Translations under genes and position numbers: made by a program
Shown: positions 1 to 12,800 of the stretch, piece after piece
Position numbering within the stretch: position 1 is the stretch's first letter
How the letters are laid out: each line of letters starts with the position of its first letter
NCBI RefSeq assembly: GCF_003073045.1
Contig: NC_037596.1
Coordinates: 6,653,416 to 6,717,415, forward strand
Origin: Pomacea canaliculata
Lineage: Eukaryota > Mollusca > Gastropoda > Architaenioglossa > Ampullariidae
Length of the DNA: 64,000 nt
Direction: 5' to 3'
Notes under the pieces: generated by a model
Told to the model about the DNA's origin: nothing
The model's database searches: none
Seen by the model: only the letters and a program-made list of their open reading frames with translations

Positions 1-319
1 CTATTTATCCGACAAAAAAATTGGATACCTAATTATTTAGGAAGCGTTTGTGGGAGGAGAGGGCTGAGCTCTGTCGTCCACATGTCGTGCGATATACACG
101 AAAAGCAACTTAACAGTTTTACTGTCCTTTAGGCCACTAGGCTATGCAAAACTTTACTTTTTATATATTATATTGCACTGTATATATTCACCCAATTAAG
201 CATTTGAAATAAATTTGAGAATCATCGAATGCCATGACAGTAATATATATATATGATAATGTGTTAAATGCTGCTGTTCTTTACGCAAATTATGAATGGA
301 GAAAACAAAGACTACTTAC

Positions 320-655
320 AGACATAGTTGAGACCACAGCTGGCTGACTGGTTGTCTTCACCTGTAAGACTACACTCCAGACTGCCGTTCAGAAGCTTGA
401 TATTATCGTATACCCTTGCGTTGTTCACAGGCTTGATGGTCATACTTGATCTGTGAGCATCAATAATCCTCCCAACGAAAAGTTCGTTAAATGTTTCCAA
501 CTGTTCGAGTTCCTTGTCATATTGTGCTAAAATGATTTGTTCGCGTGTATGTAGTTTCCATTGAGCTGCCTTCTCACTTGTGCAAATGAAGTGAGTTTCT
601 TGGTCAGACAGTATTTCCTGAACTCCGTCAGCACCACACGGCGAGAGACTGATAC
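320..655 (-). CDS. Exon 2 of gene A0: ISLSPC-type cysteine domain
   Basis: A complete phase 1-1 exon of 336 nt with no stop. Its spacing of 17 residues between the first Cys (SPC) and the second (HFIC) equals that of gene D. The block IDAHRSSMTIKPVNNARVY and the block LLNGSLECSL are nearly the same in both genes, so the frame is well supported. Several N-linked glycosylation sites are present, as expected of an extracellular domain. Confidence 0.8.
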
Positions 656-1281
656 CTGTAAAATATACAAAATTGACATTGATATAATCTATTTTGAGAT
701 ACATAAAATGTAGATATGAAGGCACAATTAGGGTTTTTCTCCGGGTACACGAACCTCTGTATGTGTGTGTCACAGAATAAGTAAGAGAGAAGACTGAAGG
801 CTTCACAGTCTTTTGTTTCTCATACAGATTAGATATTTATGTTAGATATTCGAATACTTGGTTACAACAGTTGAGAATACTAGTTGCGGAAAGTAACAGT
901 GTTAGTGAGACAACTCCACCAACACGTATATGGAAGGTCTGTTATGTCTGAGCATGCTTGAATACTACCAAGTTATATTAAAACAAGTTTTAAGCCAGTG
1001 CATTATAGTTAAATTATAGTCATATGCAATGTACGTTTCTTAGGTCTCGTTTTCAAAGATGCTATTAATGCCTGCTTACTGCTGTACATACAGCCTGATT
1101 TTAACAGCTGCACAATATTTCTCATAAACCGAGTTTGGTTCAAAAAAAAAAAAATTAAAGATCTTGACACTCATTAGTGAAGTTTTAATTTTTTGTCTTC
1201 ACCTCTGACGAGTGGCGGACAAAGAAGAAGCAGGAGAACGCCCGTTTTCCATAAGGTCCTCGCGAATATGCATTTCCACAT
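320..1281 (-). CDS. Gene A0: 5' part of a secreted/surface protein with ISLSPC domain, paralog of gene D
   Basis: Two exons are visible; the gene continues off the left edge. The signal exon is 1281 down to 1203, ending in phase 1 at a GTGAAG donor; its core reads KTGVLLLLLCPPLVR and matches gene D's signal exon in sequence and donor context. The second exon is 655 down to 320 (336 nt, phase 1 to phase 1), with acceptor TTTTACAG and donor GTAAGT. It encodes about 112 residues beginning ISLSPCGADGVQE and ending near CGLNYV, clearly homologous to gene D's exon 2. Two cysteines of the gene D copy (AVCDENC) are replaced together here (AQYDKEL). By analogy with gene D, Ig-like exons should follow to the left. 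The start Met (TGG-AAA-TGC follows) is the first in frame and gives a rather long N-terminal region before the hydrophobic core. The domain family is unrecognised; secretion is inferred from the signal peptide. Confidence 0.72.
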
Positions 1282-3220
1282 TTTTATAAATTTGTTGCAT
1301 GGGTCTACCTTCTCATCACTGTGTTATGTTACACTACAATTCAGAACAGAGAGAAAAGGACACAGAAGAGACACAAATTATCACGCAGAGACTGGCAAAT
1401 ATTTCCTTGGTATTTATATCAGCTCGGTACGCTTTGAGACTATTTATACTTGCGAGTGAATCCGAAACTACCAGAAGTGGCACACTGAGAAACATTCACA
1501 CAAATATAGCATAAGGTAACTTGAGAATGGGACATTGTTTTAAGCTCTTTGAAACCCTACCACAGTTTTACAATATTAATCAGACCAGCAACAAGTCAAA
1601 ATACTCATTTTACATTTTATTTTCTGATTTTTTTAGAACATATGTTATCTCTCACAGATACATAACACAGAAAAAGCAATATTTTACAATAAAAAACAAA
1701 CAAACATATGCACATAGATTAATAGTCATTTTAAGAAAACATCCATCTGCCGAAGAAGTCAGCAGTGTACAATTTTACACAACAGAGACACAGTATGCGT
1801 TCTTTTCACATCTCACACAAATCAAGCAATCATCATAGAAGGCACCTTGGATCCCATGTGTCATAGGCTTTCAGCACAACAGTATTAATGTATATAATAT
1901 GAAGACATTTGTGGTTTCAGGTAATTATAAAGTATTTATATGTGTGTATATATTTATAAAGTCAGTATTTAGTCTAGTTAACAAGTTGCTTATATGGTAG
2001 CCTGTGTTTAGCAAACGTTTCTTCTCTTATTTCTTAACATGCATTAAATTTTTCAATTGTATGTCTGTTTCAATATTCGGATAAAGGGTTCTGACTGGGG
2101 GATTGCTTTTTTTTTAAATCTACAAGAATATATGTATGTTTTTGTGAGCAGTAAAATTAAATCAAGTACAACATCTGTCTCAAAGTTATTACTGCATCCA
2201 AACAGAACCAAATGTTCACTGGGCTGAGCTGAACATGTTAACCAAAGTTCCAGCACCCCTGAACGTCCCCAAATGGTTTCCTGCAAACTTCACACATAAT
2301 GTTGCCCAAATTAAACCAAACATTTGCCTTCATTATTCCGGTGAAAGGAATTGTTGTGTGCAGCATTTTCTAGTGTTTGGATAAAACTCAGTGCAAGATA
2401 CATTTTTCCATATCTGGTAAATTTCCTCCTTCCGTTCTCGAGATACACGCATTACAACATTTTCATGCACAAAAAGCGGTCGATTACAATCTTGACATCA
2501 CGACCTTCCTAATTAGCACATATTTTCATGTCCCATTAACTTCGGCCTTCACAAGTCAATGTAAGCAAAACCACACACTTTTGTTGATCTATGTGCAGGA
2601 TCTTAAAGCGATTTAGAAAAGTTTATCTTGCGTGATTTTTATGGCAAAAAGTTCAATTAAAGCAAAACAAGTAACGGTCATTCAAGTGCATAATATCGTA
2701 AAATCTCATTCAAGTGGTTTTAATTTATATTCCGTAAAGAAAGGTGCAACTAACCCTTAACGTTTTGTGAGCAGTTTACTTCTGATAGTCCCAGCTGAGT
2801 CGGGAGTTGAAGGATATTTCGGAATGCCTGAATTTAGCAACATTTTAAAAATGATTGAGAAATGTTTATATCTTTGGTGGATCATAGAACTTTTAAACGA
2901 ATCAGAACACAACTTTTATAAGTTTTCATCCGCCACATTCGATTTTCCCTTATCTTTTTTACGAATCTTGACGACGTGGCATTTCTTTGGTGGATTAGTG
3001 CGTGTACTAATGAATATTGAAAGATAAACGTGTATATATCTCCAGCTGCACTGTGGTAGAGCACACTGAGATCCATCCTTTTTATTAGCTGTAGTATTTC
3101 TGTATCCGCATTATTTAGTTACTTGATTATTTTTTATAGTTGTTGAAATAATGAGTTTTTAGATGTGTTCACCTTGATGTCTATGAATAACTGAAGAAGA
3201 GATAAGAATGTTAGAGTAGT
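1282..3220. other. Intergenic stretch upstream of gene A0
   Basis: AT-rich DNA just 5' of the A0 start codon on the minus strand. It should hold the A0 promoter, but I see no clear TATA or other motif I would defend. Short ORFs here have no recognisable protein character or paired splice sites. Confidence 0.4.
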
Positions 3221-3224
3221 CCCA

Positions 3225-3480
3225 AGCTTACGGTCGTTGGAAAGCAGGGTGTTACGAGACCTCACTTTTTTCGCGACTTCCTTTTGGGTGGCGGCGTTCA
3301 TCTCCGCGCCCTCGCAGCATTGACTTCTCCAACCCTATAAAAACAGGTACCCATTTCACGTCTGTATCAACTGGTAGAGGTACAATGCGTATTGAACCTG
3401 TGAGTATGAGCACGTGCAGGTTCGGACGCCGTTCTTCTAGTCACAAGGCTATCCGCTCCCCTCGCTGTTACACAGAATAG
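3225..3480 (-). mobile_element. tRNA-derived SINE, mollusc type
   Basis: Read on the minus strand from about 3480, the head has tRNA-like promoter character (AGCGGATAGCC, then GGCGTCCGAACCTG resembling a B box). The body carries GCTGCGAGGGCGCGGAGATG followed by a CGCCGCCACC stretch, similar to the conserved central block of a mollusc SINE class. It is GC-rich against AT-rich surroundings. No protein is encoded. Exact ends and target-site duplications are not clear. Confidence 0.55.
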
Positions 3481-3499
3481 ATCACATCCAACAAAACGA

Positions 3500-6400
3500 G
3501 AAAAAAAACATTCATCCAGATAAGTTTATTAGCTTAAAAGTGCACGATAAAACTCAAAATAAAAATGAAGTAGTAATGTAAACCACAGCCCGGTTACATA
3601 CAAGTTCTCTTGTCAAAAAAGTAACGATCTCATTAGCAATGAAAGTCAAGTGGTATGTATAAAATGTCTAGAGACGATTTGCTGTATGGAATTATGCACA
3701 TTGCCATCAGGACCAAAACAAAATTCTCCATTGTGAAATGCTGTTTAAAAGAAATCTGATTATGCACTTCCTCTCTAAGACTTCAGAAGTGGATATGCAC
3801 AAAAGGTCAAGTATATGACATTAAGGTCAGTATCTCCTTACTTAAACACATTATTGAGGATTTTACAATACCAGATTTTTTTTTTTTTTACCTTACTAAT
3901 GCTTAGCTAGAAAGTAAACAATTGAGCTAGAATACAGATGAGTTAAAGACTGACGCAGAGTTTACGTTTGAAATAAAGCTTATCGTACATCACCATACAA
4001 TGCAAAACTGTATTCTTTTACATAAACAAATACATATAGTAAACTTCCTAAAAACGTGCTTTAAAGTATGCTTTTCATTCACACACACACAAAAATTACA
4101 TTTTCTTTATGTTTCCACTTTTGTTTCGCCAAAAAAAGAGCAAACTGACTCATTTATTAAACGTGTAAAATGCAATATATAAGGCATAAAGTAAAAAGTC
4201 ATAACGGCGTTAATAAAAATACGCAGTTCTGTTGCAACTAGAAATTATGAGTGTAAAGGTTTCCAAATTCATTCTTAAGTAATACTGATGTCCAGCCTAT
4301 ATCTTTACTTACCATTTAGGCAGATCGATAAGAAAATCCTTTCCTTCACGATGAAGAGGTCCTAAGCTACGATGGTGCTTTATCATATTTCCCACCAATG
4401 CTCATATATATATATACAACTGTTTATATGTACTCGACTAAAAGTCTTTCTTGTACTCCGTATATAACTCTTTTTTTTCTTGTATATAGCTGCGTTCATT
4501 TAAACGAATGACTAGAACCAAAAATGCAAAAGTATTTGATAAACAAACCACATCGCTAAGCTTTCGTAATAAAACTGACAAAATGTAACTAAAAATAACG
4601 GTAAAAAAATACCGAAAATAAATCAGTAAGCATAGTAGCTATTTAGTATTTGAGGCATATCCAAAGAATTCATTCTTTCCACACAATATCAAAAGCTTTT
4701 ATATTGTATCAGCTTATAGGTACTCCTGAGCTTTGGCAACATTTGCCCAAGTTCACTTGTAGATCCACAAAATATAATGTTCGCCTCTTCAAGATTGGAA
4801 AAAGAAGATGGCTTTACCTACTTCCAAGAGACGGAATGGTAGGCCTCTAATATTGAGATGCGATCCACATAAGATTATGCAGAGCAAACATTAAACCAGA
4901 AAAATCATGTGTTTACACAATACATCCACAAAAAATTATACTGGAAAATGATCTTTGACAATTTTTTTGTCTCAATGTACATTACATATATATATATCCA
5001 TCTTGTTACATGGCGTTCTGCTTGTCACTGATTCATTAAGGGCCAGATTCTTTCTTTGTACATAACTTTGTTATACTGCCAGTTTAAATTGATATTGATA
5101 AAGTGCCCATACTCTCCATTTCTTGAGTGTCGTATCAGATGAACCATTTTCTTGCATCAGCGGATATTACAAGACCTTGTACTACATACGTATGTGGCAC
5201 TGGCAGCCGTGTGTATCACCTGTAAAAGATAGTAATTTCTCTGTCCTTACCACCTCACCCCCCACCTACCCCTAAGGTTGTCAGTTTGACAGATCGCACC
5301 AAGTATAACATGTCCACCAGACAAGCTGAGAAAATGAAACTCGTCATAGACAAAGAGGCCATGCCATATTGTGCTTTTTGTGTGATATTTACCGACCAGC
5401 ATTTTTGTACATTCTGCATCATCGAGAAGCTTTCTTACAAATGTGGAATGATTTTTGTACATCTGCGAGTATGCAGGCACTCACAGAGAGCACAAAATAT
5501 GCAATTTTTTAGAACATGAAGATACTAGTTCTTATTAGTTTGAAAATTGCTGGTGTAGGCCGAAAAAAGTCCCTCATTTCATGTCTCCTGTGGATTAGCA
5601 TACCCGCACAGCCTGAAATTAAATCAAAAAATTGTTTATTTTTAAGAATTTTCAAAAATGTGTCTTAATATTACAAAGAAAATTATTATTTACAGAAAAA
5701 GGTGACTGTAACCACAAACTGCATACCAGCAATGAGCGACAGAATGACTTACATGAACACAAAAGGTAAAGGATACCAAAACCAAAACCACGTATATTTG
5801 TCATTCTTTCCTCGCAGCCTTTAACCTTCTGTTTCAACCACTGCTGTTAGACGATACATGTGTAGCTTTTTTCTTTCGAGTTACAAGTCATAGCCGAAAA
5901 CGTAGAGTACTACAGTTGTTGGAAATGAAGTTTTCTCAAGATGGCAGAAGGGACAGAAACAACAACAACAACAAAAAAAACAAACCAAAAACACAAAACA
6001 AAACAAAAAACAAAAACAAAAACAAAATCGAAGACAAAATATTTACCTGTTATGGTGATCTGAAACAGAAAAGTAATAAGACATAAGCAAGTATTTTTGA
6101 AAGCAAACAATAATTAAAGCAAAAATTTTCAAAGATGAGCTACAAGTCACCTTGGATGTACATTTAAATCTAGTCCCCAACATTGTTGTCAGACAATGAC
6201 AAAATAGGACAACATCTGAAAGGTTAAACTTTACAGGGGAAAGAAATTACTATCTTATTTTGAAAGCAGTAAAATTTGAAGCTGTGTTTGACTCACTTCT
6301 GCACTTTATTAATCAAACAGATCAAGATTGGGGGAAAAAAATTTCAAACAAATGTTCTCTGTGCAGTACCTAAAGACTTATTAACATGTATGTATGTTAT

Positions 6401-6740
6401 AAAATTATATCTCTACTGTTATCTCAGGACTATCTGCTTAGTTCTATATTAACTTACACTAACTTTAGCCTAAACGCAGCATACACAGAACTTAACATAC
6501 GTAGCAATTCAAATTTCTATTAATTCTTCTACAAGAAACCATTGCATTATCAACCTGACACTGTCTCTAAATAACTAACACAGTGCAACGACTACATCAT
6601 CTTGTAAATTATAAAACATATAGAAGAAATTGTATCTAACGATAACACTCGTGATATTATTATAGTTGTAAACATGCATCTAGCATGTAGACATGCTAGG
6701 TCTCTCCTTCAAACACTTTACATAAAAATATTTTAAGAAC
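3500..6740. other. Region 3' of the gene A TM exon; probably holds its unseen tail exons
   Basis: No exon can be fixed here. It lies directly downstream (minus strand) of the gene A transmembrane exon, so cytoplasmic and 3' UTR exons are expected. A 13-nt segment at 6047-6059 has an AG before and GT after it on the minus strand, but that is weak. A purine-rich simple stretch of AAC/AAAC units lies at 5955-6030, and 4090-4096 has a short CA run. Confidence 0.35.
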
Positions 6741-6759
6741 TTGAAAATTTAAAACGTAC

Positions 6760-6870
6760 ATTTACGGAATAAAAATATGACAATAACTGAAACCAGCACC
6801 AGTAATAATGTTCCAACACAGGCACCAACAATTATAGGGGTAATCGTGTGGACATCTGAAGCTGTGTTAG
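6760..6870 (-). CDS. Gene A exon 3: stalk and transmembrane segment
   Basis: Phase 1-1 exon of 111 nt. It encodes a short Ser/Thr-containing stalk (NTASDVHTITP), then an uninterrupted Ile/Val/Leu/Gly-rich membrane span, then FRKC. Acceptor and donor are both canonical, and the exon joins in frame to the domain exon. Confidence 0.7.
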
Positions 6871-9800
6871 CTGTCAACAAACAACATATATATAAATATA
6901 GGAACCAAAGAACCCTATATATTGAATGATCACTAGCAGTAACCAGGGTTTGGCATATGGATGATTCATGAGACAAGCTAAATAACTGCTGGGAACAAAG
7001 GGATTATGTCCAACCTTCGAAAAGATATTACTGCCTTAAGATTCTGCCTCTAGCCATCACCCCACACCCACTCAGTGAAGTATATTTGCTAACTAAAAAT
7101 CTCCTCCCTGCCCTGTCCATTTTCATAAACAGTGGTCATTATAGCCGTCAAGTAAACACTATTGCTGGGCACTTTGACTTACACTTATACTTGTCTTGAA
7201 TTAAAAGGTACTTTTTCTCTCTTGCCTCAAATGGATGAAAACATATTTTGGAGGGAAAGGCTAATTTTAAAAATAGTATAACAGTAGCAATCTAAACGAT
7301 TTAAAACATCATAGAATACAGAAACACTAACCGAAACTTATATTTTTGCAGCTTTCACTGGATTTCCTAATCAGATCCTTGCCTGGGTCAAAGCAAACCT
7401 TGCATTCAAGCTGAACACCTGCATCACGGCTTGGACTGGCCAGGTAAGCAAACTTGTAGTCAAAGATCTCCCCATCTGTTCCATTACACCAACACGAATT
7501 GGTGACAGGCTTCATGACAGGGGAACAGTTTGAGGAATTAAGGCTTGGCGTACGGCATATGGCGATCCCTGTCCGCTCAAATGTCACATACTTTTGCACG
7601 GCTTCGCACTCCGCCTGTATGATAGCTGTTCTGTTGATCTTGCAACTGACAAGATTTTCTCCATCTGTGAAATATGGAGGACAGCTAAAGTCTACTCCAA
7701 TTAGCAACACTGCAACATAACATAATTACAACTTTAAAAAAATGAAAAGTAGTTTTCCTTCATCACACTACCACTTACAAATAGGAAAACTTCATCACAT
7801 CATAAATATTAGAGTAAATACTTAAACTAGCATTGGTACACTCTAAAAATGACAATAGTATTTATATACATGACTTTTGCGTCTAAACATTTAATTTTAT
7901 CTCAAATGACATATTTTCACATAGGTTGGTTGGCTGGTTTATTTAGTAGGAAAGTGCCTCCAACTCTAGGAGATTTCACACTATGGTGCAAGGAGATGGG
8001 AGGAAGCCCGAGTACCCGGAGAAAACCCCCAGTGCCCAGCCCTCATAAAGGTGTCAAGTACAGAGAGTATCCCGACACAAGATCGGAACCTTGAGCTGCT
8101 CACTGCAGTGGTGATAAGGAAGTGTTTTAACCACTACACTAGCAAGCAGCTATTTTCACACAAATAATGCTGGGGAAATAAAAAGTATTTAACATAGAAA
8201 ATAAAGAAATATTTTAACCACATATCAACCCCTAACTCAAAAAAAGAAGTCCATCCATGAATCAATTAAAAACAACACACCAAATAATTTTCTGCTATTA
8301 TCCACATATATTCCATATATTCATAGATGGTCAGTCTGAATTTTTCATCCTAGATTTTGCAAGATCAAACCACCAATCTTCAGCTTTCTTTGGATAAAAT
8401 ACTCACAATTAAAGGGAGACAATCTAGATTCCCTTGATTTCTTGTTTGCTTGTTTTGTATAACAACTTGACTGATCATTTATTTAAAAGCTATTAACTTA
8501 CAAATGCGGTTATTCTAGAAAATTAAATGTCTGCTGAATATCTAGTATCTGATGTGCACTATCGTTTTGCGTATGCTTTTGCACAACATTAACTGAGGAC
8601 TGAATATTAGAAATCAAAATCACTTTTTGAATAAGACTTCTACACTCTACAGTCATAGGAGTATCTACTTTCTCCCTGTATGATATCGAACATGCACATG
8701 GAAAGAAGATCAAGAAATATACAGATTCTGCAAAAGCGGCTGTATGTTATTGAACTGGGATAAGGATATGTCAAATCATCATAATAATAAATAAAGGGGC
8801 ATGCTATTAGAGCTTACAACAGGAATGAGACATGGACACCATGGACAGCATACGAAGGATGGAAGAATAGACCACAGTGCTGAAAACGAGTAGAAGACAA
8901 ATACAGAAGATACAAAGAAGCACCAATTAATACATGCACTCACTAATAACTGCATATTTACCAAACTAATGAAAAGAAATTGTGAATTTATCTCTATCAA
9001 CAGGTCGAAAATCTTTTTTTCATCTAAAGCACTTAAGTTAGTTTACACAGTCAAATATTTTTAAGACTCGTATAAATAAAGCAGTTATTTTCTTTAATAT
9101 AAATTTCTACTAAAATGAAAAGGAACAGAAACTGAATGCTAGAGCAGTTTTTAGATCCCAGAAGTTTCAAGCACTTTTCACACAAACACATTAATTGAAA
9201 AGCATTAGGTGAGAATGTTTATGAGTGGAAGAGTGTGAGAGAGAGCTGTCGTTACTTGTTAGTAGTACCACATAATTCTTTTCTTTCTTAAGGCATGCAT
9301 AATTTTAATGTTTCACATAATATGCCTTAACCTTTGCAGTGTTTCATCAGTGTGATAAACAATACGCTTTGATAACATTTCAGCAGCAAGAGTTGGCACT
9401 ACTGAATACAAATGAATTTATAAAATAAATAAAAACTGGTAACATTTTTGATTGACTAGATGTAACTACCTAGTGCAGTGGTTCTCAAAGTATTTCAGAC
9501 TGCGGACCACTTTACTTAAGTAAAAAATATGGCGGACCACCAAGGCCTAAAAATCACTCTGTACTATGAATTTCTAATTTAAATTGCCGCATTTGTTTCA
9601 TTACAATTCAAAACAAATGTCCTTTTGAGACAGTATTATAGTAATATGTTGACATAAAACTATACGAGGCGTTCTTTATAATTAAAATGTTAATGCGAGG
9701 AATGCATCACCTTAAACATCACTTTGCTGACATATGACGACTGTCAGCCGCGGACCACCTGACTTATGTCCGCGGATCACTGGTGGTAACTACCTAGCCT

Positions 9801-12800
9801 ACTGTAACTAACCAGTCTATCTTATCCATAATTAGACTGAAAAGAACTTCTCCATGACTCAACATAAAATTCTGCAAGTATGTGTATATGAGAGTGCATA
9901 GGTCTATGTCTGTTTGTGTTTGTTGTGTAAGTCTATGTGTGTCATTTGATACTAATGTGTGCATTGTGTGTTTACTATGCAAGTCTATAAGTGTAATTTG
10001 ATATTTATATATGTGCATATGCATGAGGGTATGTGTGCATGTAAGGTGTGTGAGTGGGCCTGGGGGTGAGAGATGTCTGTATGTGAGTGTGAGATAATAG
10101 ACATATTGAATAGTTGGGAGCTGTTGCTTCCTATTGGTTGTACCCGTCAAGAAAGCAAAGTCCAAACTAATAATTATATTTCATCTTTCAATGACACACA
10201 AAAATGCATGCATAAAATACAATCATATAGCATTCAGATCCTCACCTACTCAACATCCTGTCAAACACTATACCTTCATCAAACATTACTGTGACTCTTT
10301 ATATTCATATGTGTGTCTCGGCTGCCTACCTGTGTAAAAAGATATACTTTTGTGGGTTTTTAAAAAATACTAAACACTATGTCTCATGGACAAGGTTTGT
10401 GATGAGTAGCTAAACAATACCTGATACATTCAAGATAGGGTGGCCTGATTTGAAGACGAATGATACAACTATAAGATGAAACATGAGAGCAAATTAAATG
10501 CATGCTTCACTGTGGAAGCACTTGTTATAAGGTGTTGTAAAAAGGTGAAAGGTCCCCTGGCATACAGAAGCCCATCCCAAAGACCTACAGTTTTAATAAA
10601 ACTATGTGGAGGTAGCATTACTCATTTAAGCACTTTTTATTAGCAAAATTATTGTGACTATGTAGCTGTTAGTAATTTGTTTTTCTCTGAAAGTCATTAT
10701 TTTCCAGTTACAGCTCACATATTTGAAAGTACATATTCAGAGGGGAATAAAGCAATTAGTACTTATGGCCCAGAAATTGCTGATGAGTCATTAGTATTGT
10801 AGCTGGACTGACTGACCCTCGCTAAAAGGCCAACACCTTACCTTAACTTAGTGCCATATCAGTCCGTTCCTCTTTGGTGTTCCACGGAAGTGGATGGACG
10901 TTCCCAAGGATACCTATGAACACACCTAACGCAAACACCAGCGCTCACAAAGCAGCTGTTAACAACATAATAAACACACAGTGTGCGTGAAGGAAATGCT
11001 ACTGCCTCTAAAAGAATATGACACAGCAGCCCGCTGTCCAGCGAACACAGAAAAGGCCAGGGCTGACATTCTCGATTGAAAAGTATCCGGGTCCCAGCAC
11101 CATAAATTTGTAGCAGAACTGACCGACCCTCGCTAAAAGGGGAACACCTTACCTTAGCTTAGTGCCAAATCAGTCCATTCCTATTTGGTGTTCCAGGAAA
11201 GAGGATGGAAGTTCCCAAGGAGAATTTTCCACAAAAAATTCTCTCTAGCTTTCGTTAGTCGGTGCGCCTTCTAACCTTTACCTCACGTTGTGTTCTTTTT
11301 TTAAAATTCCTATCCATTACCCACCCGCACTCAGCCAACCTTGGAGTCCACAAAAGACCCTGCTTTACTTTTTCAGACTAAAGTGTCTCTTCTGTTGGTG
11401 CATCAATTCCGCCGAATCTTCATGTATGTTCTTTCTCTGCTGCTGTGTCACAGCTACATGGACAACACAAATCTCTCTCGCAATAGTGATGCTCTTTTAA
11501 CCTCATTTACACAAGGACACAGGTACCACACACTAGCATTCATTGGCACTGATACGCTCACACAGGTAAATAGATTCAAAGACATAGATTTATTTACATA
11601 ATTTAAAGATACAGCTACAACGTCTATTCTAACCTACTCATCTAGCCTATCCAACTCTAGCACCTAACTCCCTGGGGTGGAGAAAGAGGTCGATTGACAC
11701 GAGACGCTATTTCAGCGGACCATGTGCCTTGCGGCAATGAGGTACTTAAGGTTAACTTACTCTTAAAATTTTGCTGCCATAGCAAGCAAAACCAGTTCAC
11801 GGCCCGGAAAACAGGTGTGAGTACTGATTTTCGCCCACTATTTGTACTGGACAGTTTGGGTATTATGTCACCTGCTGTTGCAGTCTGTCTTGCGCCGCTT
11901 GTGCTACAAAGTGTGGGGTGAAAGGGGATGCAGGGTGGATGGACTAACCGCATAGAATACAGTGCTGTCAATGAGAAGAAGACAAAACATAAAATATACA
12001 AAAAAGCACCAAGTAAATACATGCAATCAATAACAATTGCATATATTTATCAAACTAATAAAAATTAATTGTGAATATAAATACTGCTGCATGCACCATA
12101 CACAAGAGTAGCTGATATGGACATAGTAACTCTTATGTGTTCTGTGTTTAGGGTTGTGTGCCAGAAGTAATTCTCACACTCTCAACTTATCTCTATCAAC
12201 AGGTCGAAAATCTTTTTTTGATTTAAAGCACTTAAATTAGTTTATACTTTTAAGATTCCTTTAAATAAAGCAGTTCTTTTTTTCCTAACCTTTAATATAA
12301 ATATCTACTAAAATGAATGGGAACAGAAACAGGATGCTACAGCAGTTTTTAGATCCCAGAAGTTTCAAGCACTTTTCACACAAACACATTAATTGAAAAG
12401 CATTAAGTGAGAATGTCTATGAGCGGAAGAGAGAGAGCTGTTAATACTTGTTAGTAGTAAAACATAATTCTTTTTTCTCTTAAGCCATAAATAATTATAA
12501 TGTTTCACATTATATGCCTTAACCTTTTGCAATGTTTCATCGGTGTATTACAAAATAAGCTTTGATAACATTTCAGCAGCAAGAGTTGGTACTATTGAAT
12601 ACATATGAAGTTAAAAAATAAACAAAAACTGGTAGCATTTTTAATTGACAAGATGAGGTAAGATCCATCTACCTGAGGAATAAAGAGTAGGATCTCATGA
12701 TGCTCTCCCTTGACAGTAACTACCAAGCCTACATTTACACATTCTATCTTATCCATAAATAGACTCCAAAGAACTTCCCCCATAACTCAACATAACATAA

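Noticed and set aside
6047-6059. 13-nt microexon candidate after the gene A TM exon
   Set aside because: Too short to support without transcript data, and the next in-phase exon hits a stop.
9794-10165. 123-residue minus-strand ORF
   Set aside because: Made of TGTG-rich simple sequence in the duplication; the copy at 12.8-13.0 kb does not keep the frame.
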